64,000 bases of DNA from Pseudothioclava nitratireducens (GTDB lineage Bacteria; Pseudomonadota; Alphaproteobacteria; Rhodobacterales; Rhodobacteraceae): contig NZ_JARGDK010000002.1 in the NCBI RefSeq assembly GCF_029210495.1, forward strand, positions 124,001 to 188,000, given 5' to 3'. Positions 1 through 9,255 of the stretch are shown here, one piece after another (positions within the stretch are counted from its first letter, which is position 1; each line of letters starts with the position of its first letter). The notes beneath the pieces are model-generated. The model made no database searches, was not told the origin of the DNA, and was given only the letters and a program-made list of their open reading frames with translations. The translations under genes and the position numbers were made by a program.

Positions 1-271
1 CCGCCGAGGGGTCTTGCAGATAGTTCGAGCGAATAATGGTGGTGTTGCGCCCGGTATTCCCGCCGCCCAGCCAACCTTTTTCGATCACCGCCACATTGGT
101 GATGCCGTGGACCTTGCCGAGATAATAGGCCGTGGCAAGCCCGTGGCCACCCGCCCCCACCACGATCACATCGTAGCGTTTCTTGGGTTCAGGGCTTTTC
201 CACGCCTTCTCCCAGCCGGCGTGGAAGCGCAGCGCCTCGCGCGCGACCGCAAACATTGAATAGCGTCTCAT
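1..271 (-). CDS. soxB: Sarcosine oxidase beta subunit, N-terminal part (cut by left edge)
   Basis: The first 90 codons of a flavoprotein are visible; the rest lies beyond the left edge. The start is the ATG at 269-271, preceded by an AAGGAG ribosome site. After a short leader ([20 protein letters not shown]) comes a dinucleotide-binding segment [18 protein letters not shown], then [19 protein letters not shown], which is the covalent-flavin region signature of the heterotetrameric sarcosine oxidase beta chain. The family oxidatively demethylates sarcosine to glycine in the cytoplasm, passing the one-carbon unit to tetrahydrofolate and making hydrogen peroxide. The other subunits would be expected downstream, outside the window. 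Identification is by recalled family sequence and is strong despite truncation. Confidence 0.9.
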   Translation of the reverse strand, partial: MRRYSMFAVAREALRFHAGWEKAWKSPEPKKRYDVIVVGAGGHGLATAYYLGKVHGITNVAVIEKGWLGGGNTGRNTTIIRSNYLQDPSA

Positions 272-474
272 GCCCGGCTCCTTGGCTACGCGGGGGCGAA
301 TCTTGCCCCGGTTCATCTTTTGATGGACCCGCGCACTGGGTTTTTTCTACCCCTAAGCGGCAAATGAGGGAAAAAACCGACATCGCCCTGCGACAAGGCG
401 CACCACTCACGCGCTTGGGACTTTCGTGGGCGGCGCAACTCGCCTAAACGGGGGAGCAAGGAGTAGGAGACGCC

Positions 475-2013
475 ATGCTGTTCTGGATCATGACCGCCGC
501 CCTTGTGGCGCTTGTCGGGCTTTTGTTTGTTCTCGCGCTGATGCGCCGCAAGGCCGGGGACGAGATGTCGAGCGCCGCGTATGACGTGCAGGTCTATCGC
601 GACCAGTTGCGCGAGGTGGAGAAGGATCTGGCCCGTGGCGTGATCCCCGCCGAAGAGGCGGAGCGCGCGCGGCTGGAAATCTCACGCCGGATGCTCGAGG
701 CCGACCGCGCCGCGCAGCAGGAAACCGAGAGCGCCCGCGCACCCAAAGGGGCGACCGCTGCAATCCTCGTGCTGATTGCCGCCGTGATGAGCGGATCTTT
801 CTATCTCTATCAACGGCTTGGTGCGGCGGGTTATCCCGATCAGCCCTTTGCCGAACGCATCGCCATGGCCGATGAAATCTATCAGAATCGTCCCTCGCAG
901 GACGAGGCTGAAAAGACCGCCGCCGCGGAGCGCCCCGCCCAACCCGAACCCGATCCGCAGTTTCTGGAGCTGATGGAGCGGCTGCGTCAGGCGGTCGCGG
1001 ACCGACCGAATGAGCGGCAGGGCCTGGAGCTTCTGGCGCGCAACGAGGCGGCGATCGGCAATTACCGGGCCGGCTGGGAAGCGCAGCGGCGGCTGATCGC
1101 GCTTGAGGGCGAAAACGCCACCGCCGATGACTATGCCGCACTTGGTGAGCTGATGGTGGTCGCGGCGGGGGGGCTGGTCACGCCCGAGGCGGAATCGGCG
1201 TTTTCGGGCGCGCTGGAACGCGATCCGCGCAATGGTCTGGCGCTCTATTACATCGGGCTGATGATGGCGCAGAACGCGCGCGGCGACCGCGCTTTCCGGA
1301 TCTGGGACAGCGTGCTGCGGCAAGGGCCGGAAACGGCACCCTGGATCCCGATGATCCGCCAGAATATCGAAGAACTCGCATGGATCGCCGGCGAGCGGAA
1401 TTATGAACAGCCCGCGCCCGTGGGTCTCGGCCCGACGCTGGACGACCTGCTCAAGGCCGCACAGGCACCGATGCCCGAAGCGCGCGAGATGATCCTGCGT
1501 GAGAAGCTGGAATCGCTGAACTCCAAGATGGCGCGGCAAGGCGGCTCGGCTGAAGATTGGGCGCTGCTGATCGCTGCGCTGAAGCTGGTGGGCGACGCAG
1601 AGCGCATGGACGCGCTTTGGGGTGAGGCGCAGACCGTCTTTGCCGAACGTCCGGCGATGCTCGATATCGTGCGCGCCGCCGCCGAGGGCGATCTGAACGA
1701 TCTGGCAGCGGCGCTGGGGGATACCCGCGCACTTGGGGCCCCCGATGCCGAGCAGATGGAAGCCGCAGCCGACATGACCCCGGAAGAGCGTCAGGAGATG
1801 ATCCTCGGCATGGTGGACGGGCTGGTCGAACGACTCGAGAGCGAGGGCGGGAATGCCGCGGAATGGTCGCGTGCCATCTCGTCGCTGGCCACGCTGGGAG
1901 AGACCGGGCGCGCCGCCGAAGTCTATGCCAAGGCGCAAGCGGCATTGGCTGGCAATGATGTGGCGCTTGGCGCCATCGACGAGGCCGCCGCCGCGGCAGG
2001 GATCGCCCAGTGA
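475..2013 (+). CDS. ccmI: Cytochrome c biogenesis protein CcmI
   Basis: 512 residues. An N-terminal membrane segment (about residues 4-22) is followed by a cytoplasmic heme-lyase-interaction region with the family-typical [18 protein letters not shown], a second membrane segment (about 93-112), and a long periplasmic alpha-helical region rich in TPR-like repeats (from about residue 160). CcmI (CycH) presents apocytochrome c to the CcmFH heme ligation complex on the periplasmic side of the inner membrane. An AAGGAGTAGGAG ribosome site precedes ATG 475. It overlaps ruvX by four bases, so the two are translationally coupled. No other ccm genes are in the window. The 202 bases before it hold no gene I can support. 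Confidence 0.92.
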   Translation: MLFWIMTAALVALVGLLFVLALMRRKAGDEMSSAAYDVQVYRDQLREVEKDLARGVIPAEEAERARLEISRRMLEADRAAQQETESARAPKGATAAILVLIAAVMSGSFYLYQRLGAAGYPDQPFAERIAMADEIYQNRPSQDEAEKTAAAERPAQPEPDPQFLELMERLRQAVADRPNERQGLELLARNEAAIGNYRAGWEAQRRLIALEGENATADDYAALGELMVVAAGGLVTPEAESAFSGALERDPRNGLALYYIGLMMAQNARGDRAFRIWDSVLRQGPETAPWIPMIRQNIEELAWIAGERNYEQPAPVGLGPTLDDLLKAAQAPMPEAREMILREKLESLNSKMARQGGSAEDWALLIAALKLVGDAERMDALWGEAQTVFAERPAMLDIVRAAAEGDLNDLAAALGDTRALGAPDAEQMEAAADMTPEERQEMILGMVDGLVERLESEGGNAAEWSRAISSLATLGETGRAAEVYAKAQAALAGNDVALGAIDEAAAAAGIAQ

Positions 2014-2483
2014 TCTGCGAGGATATCGAGAGCTTCGCCGCCACCCTGCCCCGATTGGGCGCATTGGCGGGGCTGGACCTTGGCACCAAAACCATTGGCG
2101 TGGCGGTCTCTGACCGGATGCGTTCGGTCGCCACGCCGCTCTCGACCATCCGGCGCGAGAAGTTCACTCTCGACGCCGCGGCGCTGCTGAAAATCACGAC
2201 GGAGCGCGAGATCGTCGGCCTGGTCCTTGGCCTGCCGCGCAACATGGACGGCTCCGAAGGTCCGCGCTGCCAATCGACACGCGCTTTCGCACGCAACCTT
2301 GAAAAACTGACACAGCTCCCCATAACGTTCTGGGACGAACGGCTCTCGACCGTGGCCGCGGAACGCGCCATGCTCGAAGCCGACCTGACGCGCAAGAAAC
2401 GCGCCGAACGGATCGACCATGTCGCCGCCGGGTTCATCCTGCAAGGCGCGCTGGACCGGCTCGGCTATCTGGGAACGACATGA
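2010..2483 (+). CDS. ruvX: Putative pre-16S rRNA nuclease / Holliday junction resolvase-like protein RuvX (YqgF)
   Basis: 157 residues with the RNase H-like fold motifs of Yqg[18 protein letters not shown] (acidic residue D23) near the N-terminus, [11 protein letters not shown] in the middle, and [11 protein letters not shown] followed by [11 protein letters not shown] near the C-terminus, which supplies the last acidic residue. In E. coli this family is linked to 16S rRNA 5'-end maturation; the resolvase name is historical. The start codon is GTG at 2010, overlapping the ccmI TGA stop, and the stop overlaps the next gene by four bases, so ccmI-ruvX-DUF1289 form one operon. Length is usual for the family. 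Confidence 0.92.
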   Translation: MICEDIESFAATLPRLGALAGLDLGTKTIGVAVSDRMRSVATPLSTIRREKFTLDAAALLKITTEREIVGLVLGLPRNMDGSEGPRCQSTRAFARNLEKLTQLPITFWDERLSTVAAERAMLEADLTRKKRAERIDHVAAGFILQGALDRLGYLGTT

Positions 2484-2710
2484 GCGACGATATCTGGAAA
2501 CGCAAAGAGATCGAGAGCCCCTGCGTGAAGCTTTGCTCGATCCATCCGACCGAGAAAATCTGCGTTGGCTGCTATCGCACGCTCGAGGAGATCGGGAACT
2601 GGTCACGGATGATGCCGGAAACCCGTCAGGCGATCATGGCAAGCCTGCCCGAGCGCGCGCCCCGTCTGCGCCAGCGCCGCGGTGGCCATGGGGCCCGTGT
2701 GAACGAGTAA
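2480..2710 (+). CDS. DUF1289 domain protein
   Basis: 76 residues. The segment [20 protein letters not shown] carries the four-cysteine pattern (C-x3-C-x8-C-x2-C) of DUF1289, a small putative metal-binding domain common in Proteobacteria with no settled function. The ATG overlaps the ruvX stop (ATGA), so it is the last gene of the ccmI operon. The C-terminus is arginine- and proline-rich, possibly contacting nucleic acid, which is inference only. It ends seven bases before the convergent ABC gene. Confidence 0.88.
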   Translation: MSDDIWKRKEIESPCVKLCSIHPTEKICVGCYRTLEEIGNWSRMMPETRQAIMASLPERAPRLRQRRGGHGARVNE

Positions 2711-2716
2711 AACCGC

Positions 2717-3826
2717 CTATTTGCGCGGGAAGACGAAGCAGCGGTCACGCCGGATCATCAGCCACATCGCTGTGCCGGGTTTCGGCAGAAAGACATTGGG
2801 CACCGTCGCGCGCAGGATCGAGCCGTCAAAATCCATGCGGAATTCCACAAGGCTCTCGCGCCCCATGAAGCGCGCGCGTTCAACCACGCCGCGCGCGGGC
2901 ACCCCGTCTTGCGGCGTCGGGTTCGGCCCGCGGCCCGCCCGGTCGAAATCAATCTTGAGATGCTGCGGCCGGATCACGATATCGACCTGTGTCCCGTCCG
3001 GATGCCCCGGCATCAGGAAATCCCCGAAAGGCGTCTGCGTCAGCGCCCCACGCACTTCGCTGGCCAGCACGTTCACATCCGAAAAGAAGGCCGCCGCCGC
3101 CCGGTCCACCGGCGCGTTGTAGAGGTTATAGGGCGCCCCGCGCTGCACGATCTTGCCGTTGCGCATCAACAGGATCTCATCCGCCATCCGCATCGCCTCA
3201 TGCGGCTCATGGGTGACCAGAAGAACCGCTGTTCCCTCTTCCTTCAACAGCTCCAGCGTCTCGTCGCGGATACCATCGCGCAACCGTTCATCCAGCCCCG
3301 AGAAGGGCTCGTCCATCAAGAGGATACGGGGCCGTGGCGCAAGCGCGCGGGCCAGCGCCACACGCTGCTGCTCACCGCCTGAAAGCGCATGCGGGAAGCT
3401 GTCGATATGCTTGGACAGATGCACCCGCTCCAGCAACTCGGCGACCCTGGCACGTTTTTCCTCGCGGCTGCCCTTGAGGCCGAAGGCCACGTTATCGGCC
3501 ACCGACAGATGGGGGAACAACGCGAAATCCTGAAACATGAGGCCAATCGCGCGCCGCTCTGGCGGGATGCGAAAGACCGTGTCGCAGACCAGATTGCCAT
3601 CGACGAAGATCTTGCCCTCGTCCTGCATATCGACGCCCGCGATCATCCGCAGCGTCGTCGATTTTCCGCAGCCCGAGGGGCCAAGCAAACAGGTCACCTG
3701 ACCGGATGGGATCGTGAAAGAGACATCGTCCACCACCATCTGCCCGTCGAAACGGCGACGAAGCCCCTGCACCTCAAGGCGCGGCGCTTCCGAAGCGGGG
3801 GCGGTCGGTGGAACAGGGCTGCTCAA
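2717..3826 (-). CDS. ABC transporter ATP-binding protein, ferric iron (FbpC)-like
   Basis: 369 residues. Walker A GPSGCGKSTT is at about residues 49-58, the Q-loop FQDFALFPHLSVADNVAFGL follows, the signature [15 protein letters not shown] and Walker B ILLMDEPFSGLDE lie near the middle, and the switch histidine is in LLVTHEPHEAM. The C-terminal third looks like the TOBE/regulatory extension of the iron/spermidine/molybdate group. Spacing and wording of the motifs fit FbpC-type ferric import. No permease or binding protein lies next to it; a matching FbpB-type permease is at 38613-40295, about 35 kb away. Substrate assignment is by family resemblance only. Confidence 0.8.
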   Translation of the reverse strand: MSSPVPPTAPASEAPRLEVQGLRRRFDGQMVVDDVSFTIPSGQVTCLLGPSGCGKSTTLRMIAGVDMQDEGKIFVDGNLVCDTVFRIPPERRAIGLMFQDFALFPHLSVADNVAFGLKGSREEKRARVAELLERVHLSKHIDSFPHALSGGEQQRVALARALAPRPRILLMDEPFSGLDERLRDGIRDETLELLKEEGTAVLLVTHEPHEAMRMADEILLMRNGKIVQRGAPYNLYNAPVDRAAAAFFSDVNVLASEVRGALTQTPFGDFLMPGHPDGTQVDIVIRPQHLKIDFDRAGRGPNPTPQDGVPARGVVERARFMGRESLVEFRMDFDGSILRATVPNVFLPKPGTAMWLMIRRDRCFVFPRK

Positions 3827-3901
3827 CGGCGGTATCCGATCAAATCACTCGGGGTTTTTGCGGGGATAGCAGGGCCATCCCCGCCGCGCAAGCCGAAGCG
3901 C

Positions 3902-4681
3902 CTAGATCGTCTGATTGGCCGCACCCCCATCGAGCAGGATATTCTGACCGACGATGAAACCGGCATGCTGCGAACACAGAAACGCACACATCGCCCCGAA
4001 CTCCGCCGCCGTGCCATAGCGCCCCACTGGAATCGTCGCCATCCGCCGCGCTGAGGCCGCTTCGAGGCTGATCCCATCCGCTTCGGCCACCGGACCATCG
4101 AGCGCCTTGATCCGGTCCGTGGCATGGATGCCCGGCAACAGGTTGTTGATCGTTACCCCCTGACCCGCCACCTGCCGCGCGGTTCCGGCCACGAACCCCG
4201 TCAGACCCGTGCGGGCCGTATTCGACAGGCCAAGCTGCGCGATCGGCGCGCGCACCGCGGCCGAGGTAATATTGACCACCCGCCCCCAGCCCTGCCCCAT
4301 CATCGCGGGCAGGACCGCCTGCATCATCGCCACCGGAGCCAGCAGATTCGCATCGAGTGCGGCGATGAAATCCTCGCGCGTCCAGTCGGCCCAGACTCCG
4401 GGCGGCGGCCCGCCCGCATTGTTGATCAGGATATCGACCTCTCCGGCCGCCTCGAGCACCGCGGCGCGCCCCTCGGATGTGGTAATATCTGCCGCAACCG
4501 GGGTCACGGATACGCCGTAGCGCGCCCTGATCTCATCGGCCGCGCGGGCCAACGCATCGGCGCCGCGTGCATTGAGCACAAGCTCCACCCCCGCCTCTGC
4601 GAGAGCCTCTGCGCACCCCCGGCCCAGCCCCTTCGATGCCGCGCAGACAATCGCGCGTTTGTCTCTCAGCCCCAGATCCAT
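3902..4681 (-). CDS. SDR family oxidoreductase with altered catalytic motif
   Basis: 259 residues, a Rossmann fold of classical SDR length. The cofactor loop is AASKGLGRG (14-22), the NNAG motif is at 87-90, and Ser140 stands in the position of the catalytic serine. The usual Tyr-x3-Lys is replaced by Ser153-Asn-Thr-Ala-Arg157, so the canonical proton-transfer pair is absent. This resembles the subgroup of beta-ketoacyl-ACP-reductase-like SDRs known to deviate from the catalytic tetrad. ATG 4681 is preferred over the ATG 15 bases upstream because GGAGAAGAG sits at proper distance from it. The neighbours give no pathway clue, and the substrate is unknown. Confidence 0.85.
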   Translation of the reverse strand: MDLGLRDKRAIVCAASKGLGRGCAEALAEAGVELVLNARGADALARAADEIRARYGVSVTPVAADITTSEGRAAVLEAAGEVDILINNAGGPPPGVWADWTREDFIAALDANLLAPVAMMQAVLPAMMGQGWGRVVNITSAAVRAPIAQLGLSNTARTGLTGFVAGTARQVAGQGVTINNLLPGIHATDRIKALDGPVAEADGISLEAASARRMATIPVGRYGTAAEFGAMCAFLCSQHAGFIVGQNILLDGGAANQTI

Positions 4682-4841
4682 CTGTCTCTTCTCCATCCAT
4701 TGACGCCCGATGGGCGACAGTCCACGTCCACGCGACCTATCGGCATCGATCCGCGCCTTGACGTTTGGGTAACGACTTGGTTAACCCGCGATCAGCTTTT
4801 TGTATCTAGTATCCCTACGTACCCACAGGAACCCCGGACCC

Positions 4842-5843
4842 ATGCCGCAGACCACTTCTCCGCCGCCGCAGGCCGTCCACGTCTTTGACGCGGATGAGAT
4901 TTGGGTCACATCGGGGGCCAATCACGGTGACGGTCTGGGTCTGGCGGACGAAACCGAGGCCGGCGATATCTACCAGCTTGAGCCGAACGCACGCCCGCGG
5001 CGGCTCAGCCTTATCTCGGCGCAAAACGGGCAGCACCAGATTGCTCCCGGCTCACGTATCGGCGCGCCCGGCGATGAAATCCGGCTCATCGCACGCCATG
5101 TGATGATGGCGCCGGACGGCGATATGGTCGATATCCTTCTGATCGAACATCTGGCCGCGCCCGCGATCTACGCGCTGCCACTTTCACCGATTGCCGCACG
5201 CACCGATTATACCCTGCTCGAAAGCCACGAAGATCCGGGCGAGGTGCAACTTTCAGACCTCGTCTGCGTCGCCTTCACGACCGGCACGATGATCACCATG
5301 GCCGGCGGCGCTCAGCGCCCGATCGAAGCGTTGCGCCCCGGCGACCGCATCCTGACCCGCGACAGCGGCCCACAGGCACTGCAACTGGTCGCCAAGGCCA
5401 CTTTGCGCGCGATTGGCAGCTTCGCACCCGTCGTGATCTCGGCGGGCACGCTCGGCAATGATGGCGACCTCGTGGTGAGCCCGCATCACCGCATTTTCCT
5501 CTACCGACGCGGTGAAGATCGCCTGGGCGACGCCTCGGAAATCCTCGTGCAGGCGAAGCATCTCGTCGATGGCGAGAATGTCTGGCGGCGCGAGGGGGGC
5601 TATGTCGATTATTACGCGCTCGTCTTCTCCCGGCATGAAATCATCTATGCCGAAGGTATTCCCTGTGAAAGCCTGCTGATCTCGGAGGCGACGCTGCCGC
5701 TTCTACCACAGGACCTGCGCAGCGAGATCACCGCGCGCCTGCCGAACCTGCGCCATCGCCCGCATTTTTCGACAGAAGCGACGCGGGAGATCCTCGAACA
5801 ATTCGGCCGCAAACGAATTTTCCGCAAGCACGATCAGGACTGA
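4842..5843 (+). CDS. Hint-domain (Hedgehog/intein-like) protein
   Basis: 333 residues. The N-terminal 135 residues are an uncharacterised beta-rich region; from about residue 140 a Hint domain starts with VCVAFTTGTMITMAGG and continues through IEALRPGDRILTRDSGPQAL to the conserved SPHHRIFLY. Proteins of this type are abundant in Rhodobacterales, often as secretion-associated or RTX-linked proteins; here there is no RTX repeat and no signal peptide. ATG 4842 has an AGGA upstream; an in-frame start at 4800 is possible but lacks a ribosome site. The last ~40 residues after the Hint region are basic. Whether this Hint domain self-processes cannot be judged from sequence alone. Confidence 0.82.
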   Translation: MPQTTSPPPQAVHVFDADEIWVTSGANHGDGLGLADETEAGDIYQLEPNARPRRLSLISAQNGQHQIAPGSRIGAPGDEIRLIARHVMMAPDGDMVDILLIEHLAAPAIYALPLSPIAARTDYTLLESHEDPGEVQLSDLVCVAFTTGTMITMAGGAQRPIEALRPGDRILTRDSGPQALQLVAKATLRAIGSFAPVVISAGTLGNDGDLVVSPHHRIFLYRRGEDRLGDASEILVQAKHLVDGENVWRREGGYVDYYALVFSRHEIIYAEGIPCESLLISEATLPLLPQDLRSEITARLPNLRHRPHFSTEATREILEQFGRKRIFRKHDQD

Positions 5844-5855
5844 GCGCCGCACGCC

Positions 5856-6635
5856 TCAGGCATCGAGATCGATCCAGACCGGCACATGGTCCGAGGGTTT
5901 CTCGCGCCCGCGAATCTCCTTGTCGATCCCGACCTCGCGCAAGAGATCAGCAGCCTGCGGGCTCAGCAGCAAATGGTCGATCCGGATGCCGTTGTTGCGC
6001 TGCCATGCGCCCGCCTGATAATCCCAAAAGGAATAATGCCCCGCTTCAGGCACGCGGGTGCGGAACGCTTCGGTAAAGCCGAGATTGAGAATCCGGCGAA
6101 AGGCCGCGCGGCTCTCGGGGCGCGCCAAGGCATCCTCGCGCCACGCCTCGGGCTTGGCCGCATCCATATCCTGCGGGATGATATTGTAATCGCCCGCCAT
6201 CACGACCGGCTCCTCGCCCGCCAGCAAGTCCAAGGCCCGCAGACGCATCCGCTCCATCCACGCCAGCTTGTAATCGTATTTCGGCCCCGGCACCGGGTTC
6301 CCGTTCGGTAAATACAGCCCGCAGACGCGCACCGCCCGATCCCCGATCACGGTCGCTTCGATCCAGCGCGCCTGCTCGTCGCGGTCATCCCCCGGCAGCC
6401 CGCGCGCGACATCCTCGAGCGGCAGACGCGAGAGGATCGCAACCCCGTTGAAACTCTTCTGGCCATGGGTCTCGACCCGGTAGCCCATATCCTCGAACAG
6501 CTCACGCGGAAACGCCTCGTCGACGGATTTGATCTCCTGCAACAGCGCCACATCCGGCTCCGCCTCGCGTAGCCACGCCTGCAACGCCTCGAACCGCGCC
6601 TTGATCCCGTTGATGTTGAATGTCGCGATCTTCAT
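5856..6635 (-). CDS. xthA: Exodeoxyribonuclease III
   Basis: 259 residues, standard length. It begins MKIATFNINGIKARFEAL and has VALLQEIKS with the metal-binding glutamate, the catalytic-loop motifs VCGLYLPNGNP and VMAGDYNIIP, the later HYSFWDYQAG, and the C-terminal IRIDHLLLS and PSDHVPVWIDL. These are the exonuclease-endonuclease-phosphatase motifs of the XthA AP endonuclease, which repairs abasic sites and trims 3' blocks. It sits 3' of erpA on the same strand with a hairpin element between them, and its end faces the Hint gene with only 12 bases between stops. Confidence 0.95.
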   Translation of the reverse strand: MKIATFNINGIKARFEALQAWLREAEPDVALLQEIKSVDEAFPRELFEDMGYRVETHGQKSFNGVAILSRLPLEDVARGLPGDDRDEQARWIEATVIGDRAVRVCGLYLPNGNPVPGPKYDYKLAWMERMRLRALDLLAGEEPVVMAGDYNIIPQDMDAAKPEAWREDALARPESRAAFRRILNLGFTEAFRTRVPEAGHYSFWDYQAGAWQRNNGIRIDHLLLSPQAADLLREVGIDKEIRGREKPSDHVPVWIDLDA

Positions 6636-6710
6636 AAGGCCCCCGCTCGGCTATCCCCCCGTGATAGCCGGAAGCTCTGGGCGACCACAACCCAAAGCCC
6701 TCTCACGCTG

Positions 6711-6766
6711 CCCGAAATATCCCGGGGGTGAATGGCGCGCAGCGCCAGAGGGGGCAGCGCCCCCTG
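6711..6766 (-). repeat. Post-gene hairpin element, copy A (downstream of erpA)
   Basis: Read on the minus strand it gives GGGGGCGCTGCCCCC, then a hairpin TGGCGC-TGC-GCGCCA, then TTCACCCCCGGGATATTT. It begins nine bases after the erpA stop and ends about 75 bases before xthA. The stem pairs are exact (6733-6738 with 6742-6747; 6750-6755 with 6759-6764). It likely acts as a transcription terminator or RNA 3'-end structure; copies recur elsewhere in this window. Confidence 0.8.
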
Positions 6767-6774
6767 CAACCGTC

Positions 6775-7110
6775 TCACATCGAAAACGAAATCCCGCAGC
6801 CGCAGGACGAGGTCGCATTCGGATTCTCGACCACGAAGCGCGCGCCGATCAGCTCATCGGTGAAGTCGATCACGGCGTTTTCCAGAAACGGGAGCGAAAC
6901 CGGGTCGATCAGCACGCGCTGGCCCGCCCCTTCGAGCACCAGATCATCCTCCGCGACCGCCTCGGCCAGCGTGATCTCATACTGAAAACCCGAGCAGCCG
7001 CCCCCCTCCACCGCAACCCGCAGCGCCTTGGGCGCGGATTGGGCGGCATTGATCTCGGCCAGTCGCGCAAACGCGCGCTCGGTCACTTTCGGCGGAAGCG
7101 TAAGGTCCAT
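6775..7110 (-). CDS. erpA: Iron-sulfur cluster insertion protein, ErpA/IscA family
   Basis: 111 residues, A-type Fe-S carrier. The three family cysteines are present: one in EGGGCSGFQYE and two in the C-terminal SSCGCGISFSM. ErpA/IscA proteins receive clusters from the SUF/ISC scaffold and deliver them to apo-enzymes. The ATG at 7110 is used; a GTG three bases upstream would add one residue. It is divergent from dgt with 89 bases between starts, so the region 7111-7199 should hold both promoters. ErpA and generic IscA/HesB naming cannot be separated with certainty. Confidence 0.88.
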   Translation of the reverse strand: MDLTLPPKVTERAFARLAEINAAQSAPKALRVAVEGGGCSGFQYEITLAEAVAEDDLVLEGAGQRVLIDPVSLPFLENAVIDFTDELIGARFVVENPNATSSCGCGISFSM

Positions 7111-7199
7111 CACATCACCTGTTCATTGCGCGCCATCCTATATAAGCTCAGGAAAAGGCGCCACAAGAAGCGGCGCAAACTGTTGTGAGGACGAGCCGG

Positions 7200-8375
7200 A
7201 TGCTCAAACCCTATGCCTGCCACCCCGAGGCCAGCCGCGGGCGGCTCCACCCCGAGAGCATTTCGACCTTTCGCTCGCCGTTTCAGCGCGACCGCGACCG
7301 GATCATCCACTCCTCGGCCTTTCGTCGCCTCAAGCACAAGACGCAGGTCTTCGTCGAACATGAGGGCGATTACTACCGCACCCGCCTGACCCACACGATA
7401 GAGGTGGCCCAGGTCGCACGCACCATCGCGAATGCGCTTGGCCTCAATACCGATCTGGCCGAGGCGGTGGCGCTCAGCCATGATCTCGGGCACCCGCCCT
7501 TTGGCCATACCGGCGAGGATGCGCTCCATGAGCTGATGGCACCTTACGGCGGCTTCGATCACAACGCGCAGGCGCTGCGGATCGTGACGCGGCTGGAGAA
7601 GCACTACGCGAATTTCGACGGGCTGAACCTCACATGGGAGACGCTCGAAGGGATGGCCAAGCATAACGGTCCGATCACCGGGCCGCTGAGCTATGCGCTG
7701 GCCGAGGTCAATGCCGAATGGGATCTGGAGCTGCACACAAACGCCTCCGCCGAGGCGCAGGTCGCCGCCGTGGCCGACGATTGCGCCTATAACCACCACG
7801 ACTTGCATGACGGGTTGCGCGCGGGCCTTTTCACCGAGGATGACCTTTGTGAGTTGCCAGTGATTGGCGAGTGTTTCGCCGAAGTCGACCGCCTCCATCC
7901 CGGCCTCGAACCCATGCGCCGCCGCCATGAGGCGCTGCGCCGGGTCTTTGGCGTGATGGTCGAGGATGTGATCGCGGTCGCGCAGAACCGGCTGACCTCG
8001 CTCAACCCGCAATCGGTGGACGACATCCGCGCGATGGAGGGGCCGATCATCCGCTTCTCAAAGCCGCTCTACCAGAATATCAAGGCGATCAAGAGCTTCC
8101 TCTTCACCCGGATGTATCGCGCACCCAGCGTCGTGGTCGAGCGCAAGCGCGTGACCGGAATGGTCAATGCGCTCTTTCCGCTGTTCCTGGAGCAGCCGGA
8201 ATTGCTGCCCGAGGACTGGCAGGACGACGTCGCCCGCGCCCGCATCCGGGGCGGCGACATCACCAGCGCCGAGGGCAAGACCGAGATGGCGCGGGTGGTC
8301 CTCGACTACGTGGCGGGCATGACCGACCGCTTCGCCATTCAGGAATATCACCGGCTGATTGGCCCGGAGGGCTAA
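7200..8375 (+). CDS. dgt: Deoxyguanosinetriphosphate triphosphohydrolase-like protein
   Basis: 391 residues. The HD-domain metal ligands appear in order: YYRTRLTHTIEVAQVART, then ALSHDLGHPPFGHTGE, then the later DD of AAVADDCAYNHHDLHDG. Length and the N-terminal HPEASRGRLHPE...SPFQRDRDRI fit the type-2 dGTPase-like family, which hydrolyses dNTPs to nucleosides and triphosphate. ATG 7200 is chosen because GAGGACGAG lies at the right distance; a GTG at 7185 is the alternative. A hairpin element follows directly after the stop. Confidence 0.93.
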   Translation: MLKPYACHPEASRGRLHPESISTFRSPFQRDRDRIIHSSAFRRLKHKTQVFVEHEGDYYRTRLTHTIEVAQVARTIANALGLNTDLAEAVALSHDLGHPPFGHTGEDALHELMAPYGGFDHNAQALRIVTRLEKHYANFDGLNLTWETLEGMAKHNGPITGPLSYALAEVNAEWDLELHTNASAEAQVAAVADDCAYNHHDLHDGLRAGLFTEDDLCELPVIGECFAEVDRLHPGLEPMRRRHEALRRVFGVMVEDVIAVAQNRLTSLNPQSVDDIRAMEGPIIRFSKPLYQNIKAIKSFLFTRMYRAPSVVVERKRVTGMVNALFPLFLEQPELLPEDWQDDVARARIRGGDITSAEGKTEMARVVLDYVAGMTDRFAIQEYHRLIGPEG

Positions 8376-8382
8376 ACCCGCA

Positions 8383-8432
8383 GAGGGGGCGCTGCCCCCT
8401 CGGGCCTCCGGCCCTCACCCCCGGGATATTTG
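8383..8432 (+). repeat. Post-gene hairpin element, copy B (downstream of dgt)
   Basis: Begins eight bases after the dgt stop: GGGGGC-GCT-GCCCCC (8385-8399), a variable hairpin GGGCC-TCC-GGCCC (8402-8414), then TCACCCCCGGGATATTT (8415-8431). Orientation follows dgt. It separates dgt from the convergent sulfotransferase gene. Confidence 0.8.
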
Positions 8433-8448
8433 AGGCAGACTGACAGGC

Positions 8449-9255
8449 TCAGGCGCTCAGGTAGCTTGCGAATTCGGGATGGGCCTCGACCCAGCCCGCG
8501 ACCTCATCGTAATTGCCGATCAGATCGGAGAGCGGCTTGTCCACCATCTTCTTGAGCTTGGGCGTCAGGTCGTGCTGCGTGACCCCGAGATAGTCCTGAA
8601 TCCGGGCGAAGGTCGCCGGCTGGCTCTCGGGGGATTGCAGGTCGCGCTCATAATTCAGTTCGAGATAGTCGAGCCCGTTGAGCGCGGCGCGTTCTTCCTC
8701 ACGCAGGCGCAGCCGGTTCGGAATTCCCTTTTCCAAACGGTCGAGCGGCAGCGGCATCTTGGCGGGCGCCCCCCCGCCCCCGTCTTTGGGCATGTGATAC
8801 GCCCCGCTCGCCTCGGCAAAGACATTCGAGACGACATGGCGCAGCGCGTTCTCGCGCCAAAGGTAGAGGATCTTCCAGCCGTGATCCTGCATCTCGCGCA
8901 GGAAGCCCCCGACATCGGTGACCCGCTGCCACGCGGTGAGTTGGTAGATCTTGACATGGAAGCCATAGCAACGCGTCGGCGCGGCGCGGGCCATGTTCTC
9001 GGCGTAACGGCGGGTAAAAGCCTTGGGGCGGTCGAGGATCTCGTCGTCGCAGCGGATCTCGGGATGGCGGTTGAGCGTCGAGGTCAGAAGCGTGGACCCC
9101 GTGCGCCCTTGTGCGAAGATCAGGAATTTCTGCTCAGGCGTCGGCGCGCGGGCACGCAGCGCGGTCCCGACCTCATTGCGCAGGCCTTCCCACGCCAGAC
9201 GGGCATAGGGGCGGCATTCGTAAGCTTCGGGCATCTCCTTGGGACGAAAGAACAT
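8449..9255 (-). CDS. Sulfotransferase family protein (NodH/Stf0-like)
   Basis: 268 residues. The segment KFLIFAQGRTGSTLLTSTLN contains the 5'-phosphosulfate-binding loop (residues 49-55), and RENALRHVVSNVFAEA matches the 3'-phosphate-binding segment of PAPS-dependent sulfotransferases. This family transfers sulfate to carbohydrates or lipids. ATG 9255 follows AAGGGGAG; a longer in-frame extension upstream lacks a ribosome site and looks non-coding. No glycan cluster is nearby, so the acceptor is unknown. The 163 bases to the divergent osmC-like gene carry promoters for both by position, but I see no clear motif. Confidence 0.82.
   Translation of the reverse strand: MFFRPKEMPEAYECRPYARLAWEGLRNEVGTALRARAPTPEQKFLIFAQGRTGSTLLTSTLNRHPEIRCDDEILDRPKAFTRRYAENMARAAPTRCYGFHVKIYQLTAWQRVTDVGGFLREMQDHGWKILYLWRENALRHVVSNVFAEASGAYHMPKDGGGGAPAKMPLPLDRLEKGIPNRLRLREEERAALNGLDYLELNYERDLQSPESQPATFARIQDYLGVTQHDLTPKLKKMVDKPLSDLIGNYDEVAGWVEAHPEFASYLSA

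Noticed and set aside
4765..4788. Imperfect dyad GGGTAAC...GTTAACCC before the Hint gene as an operator
   Set aside because: One arm has a base deleted, it is single copy in the window and no regulator is nearby; could arise by chance.
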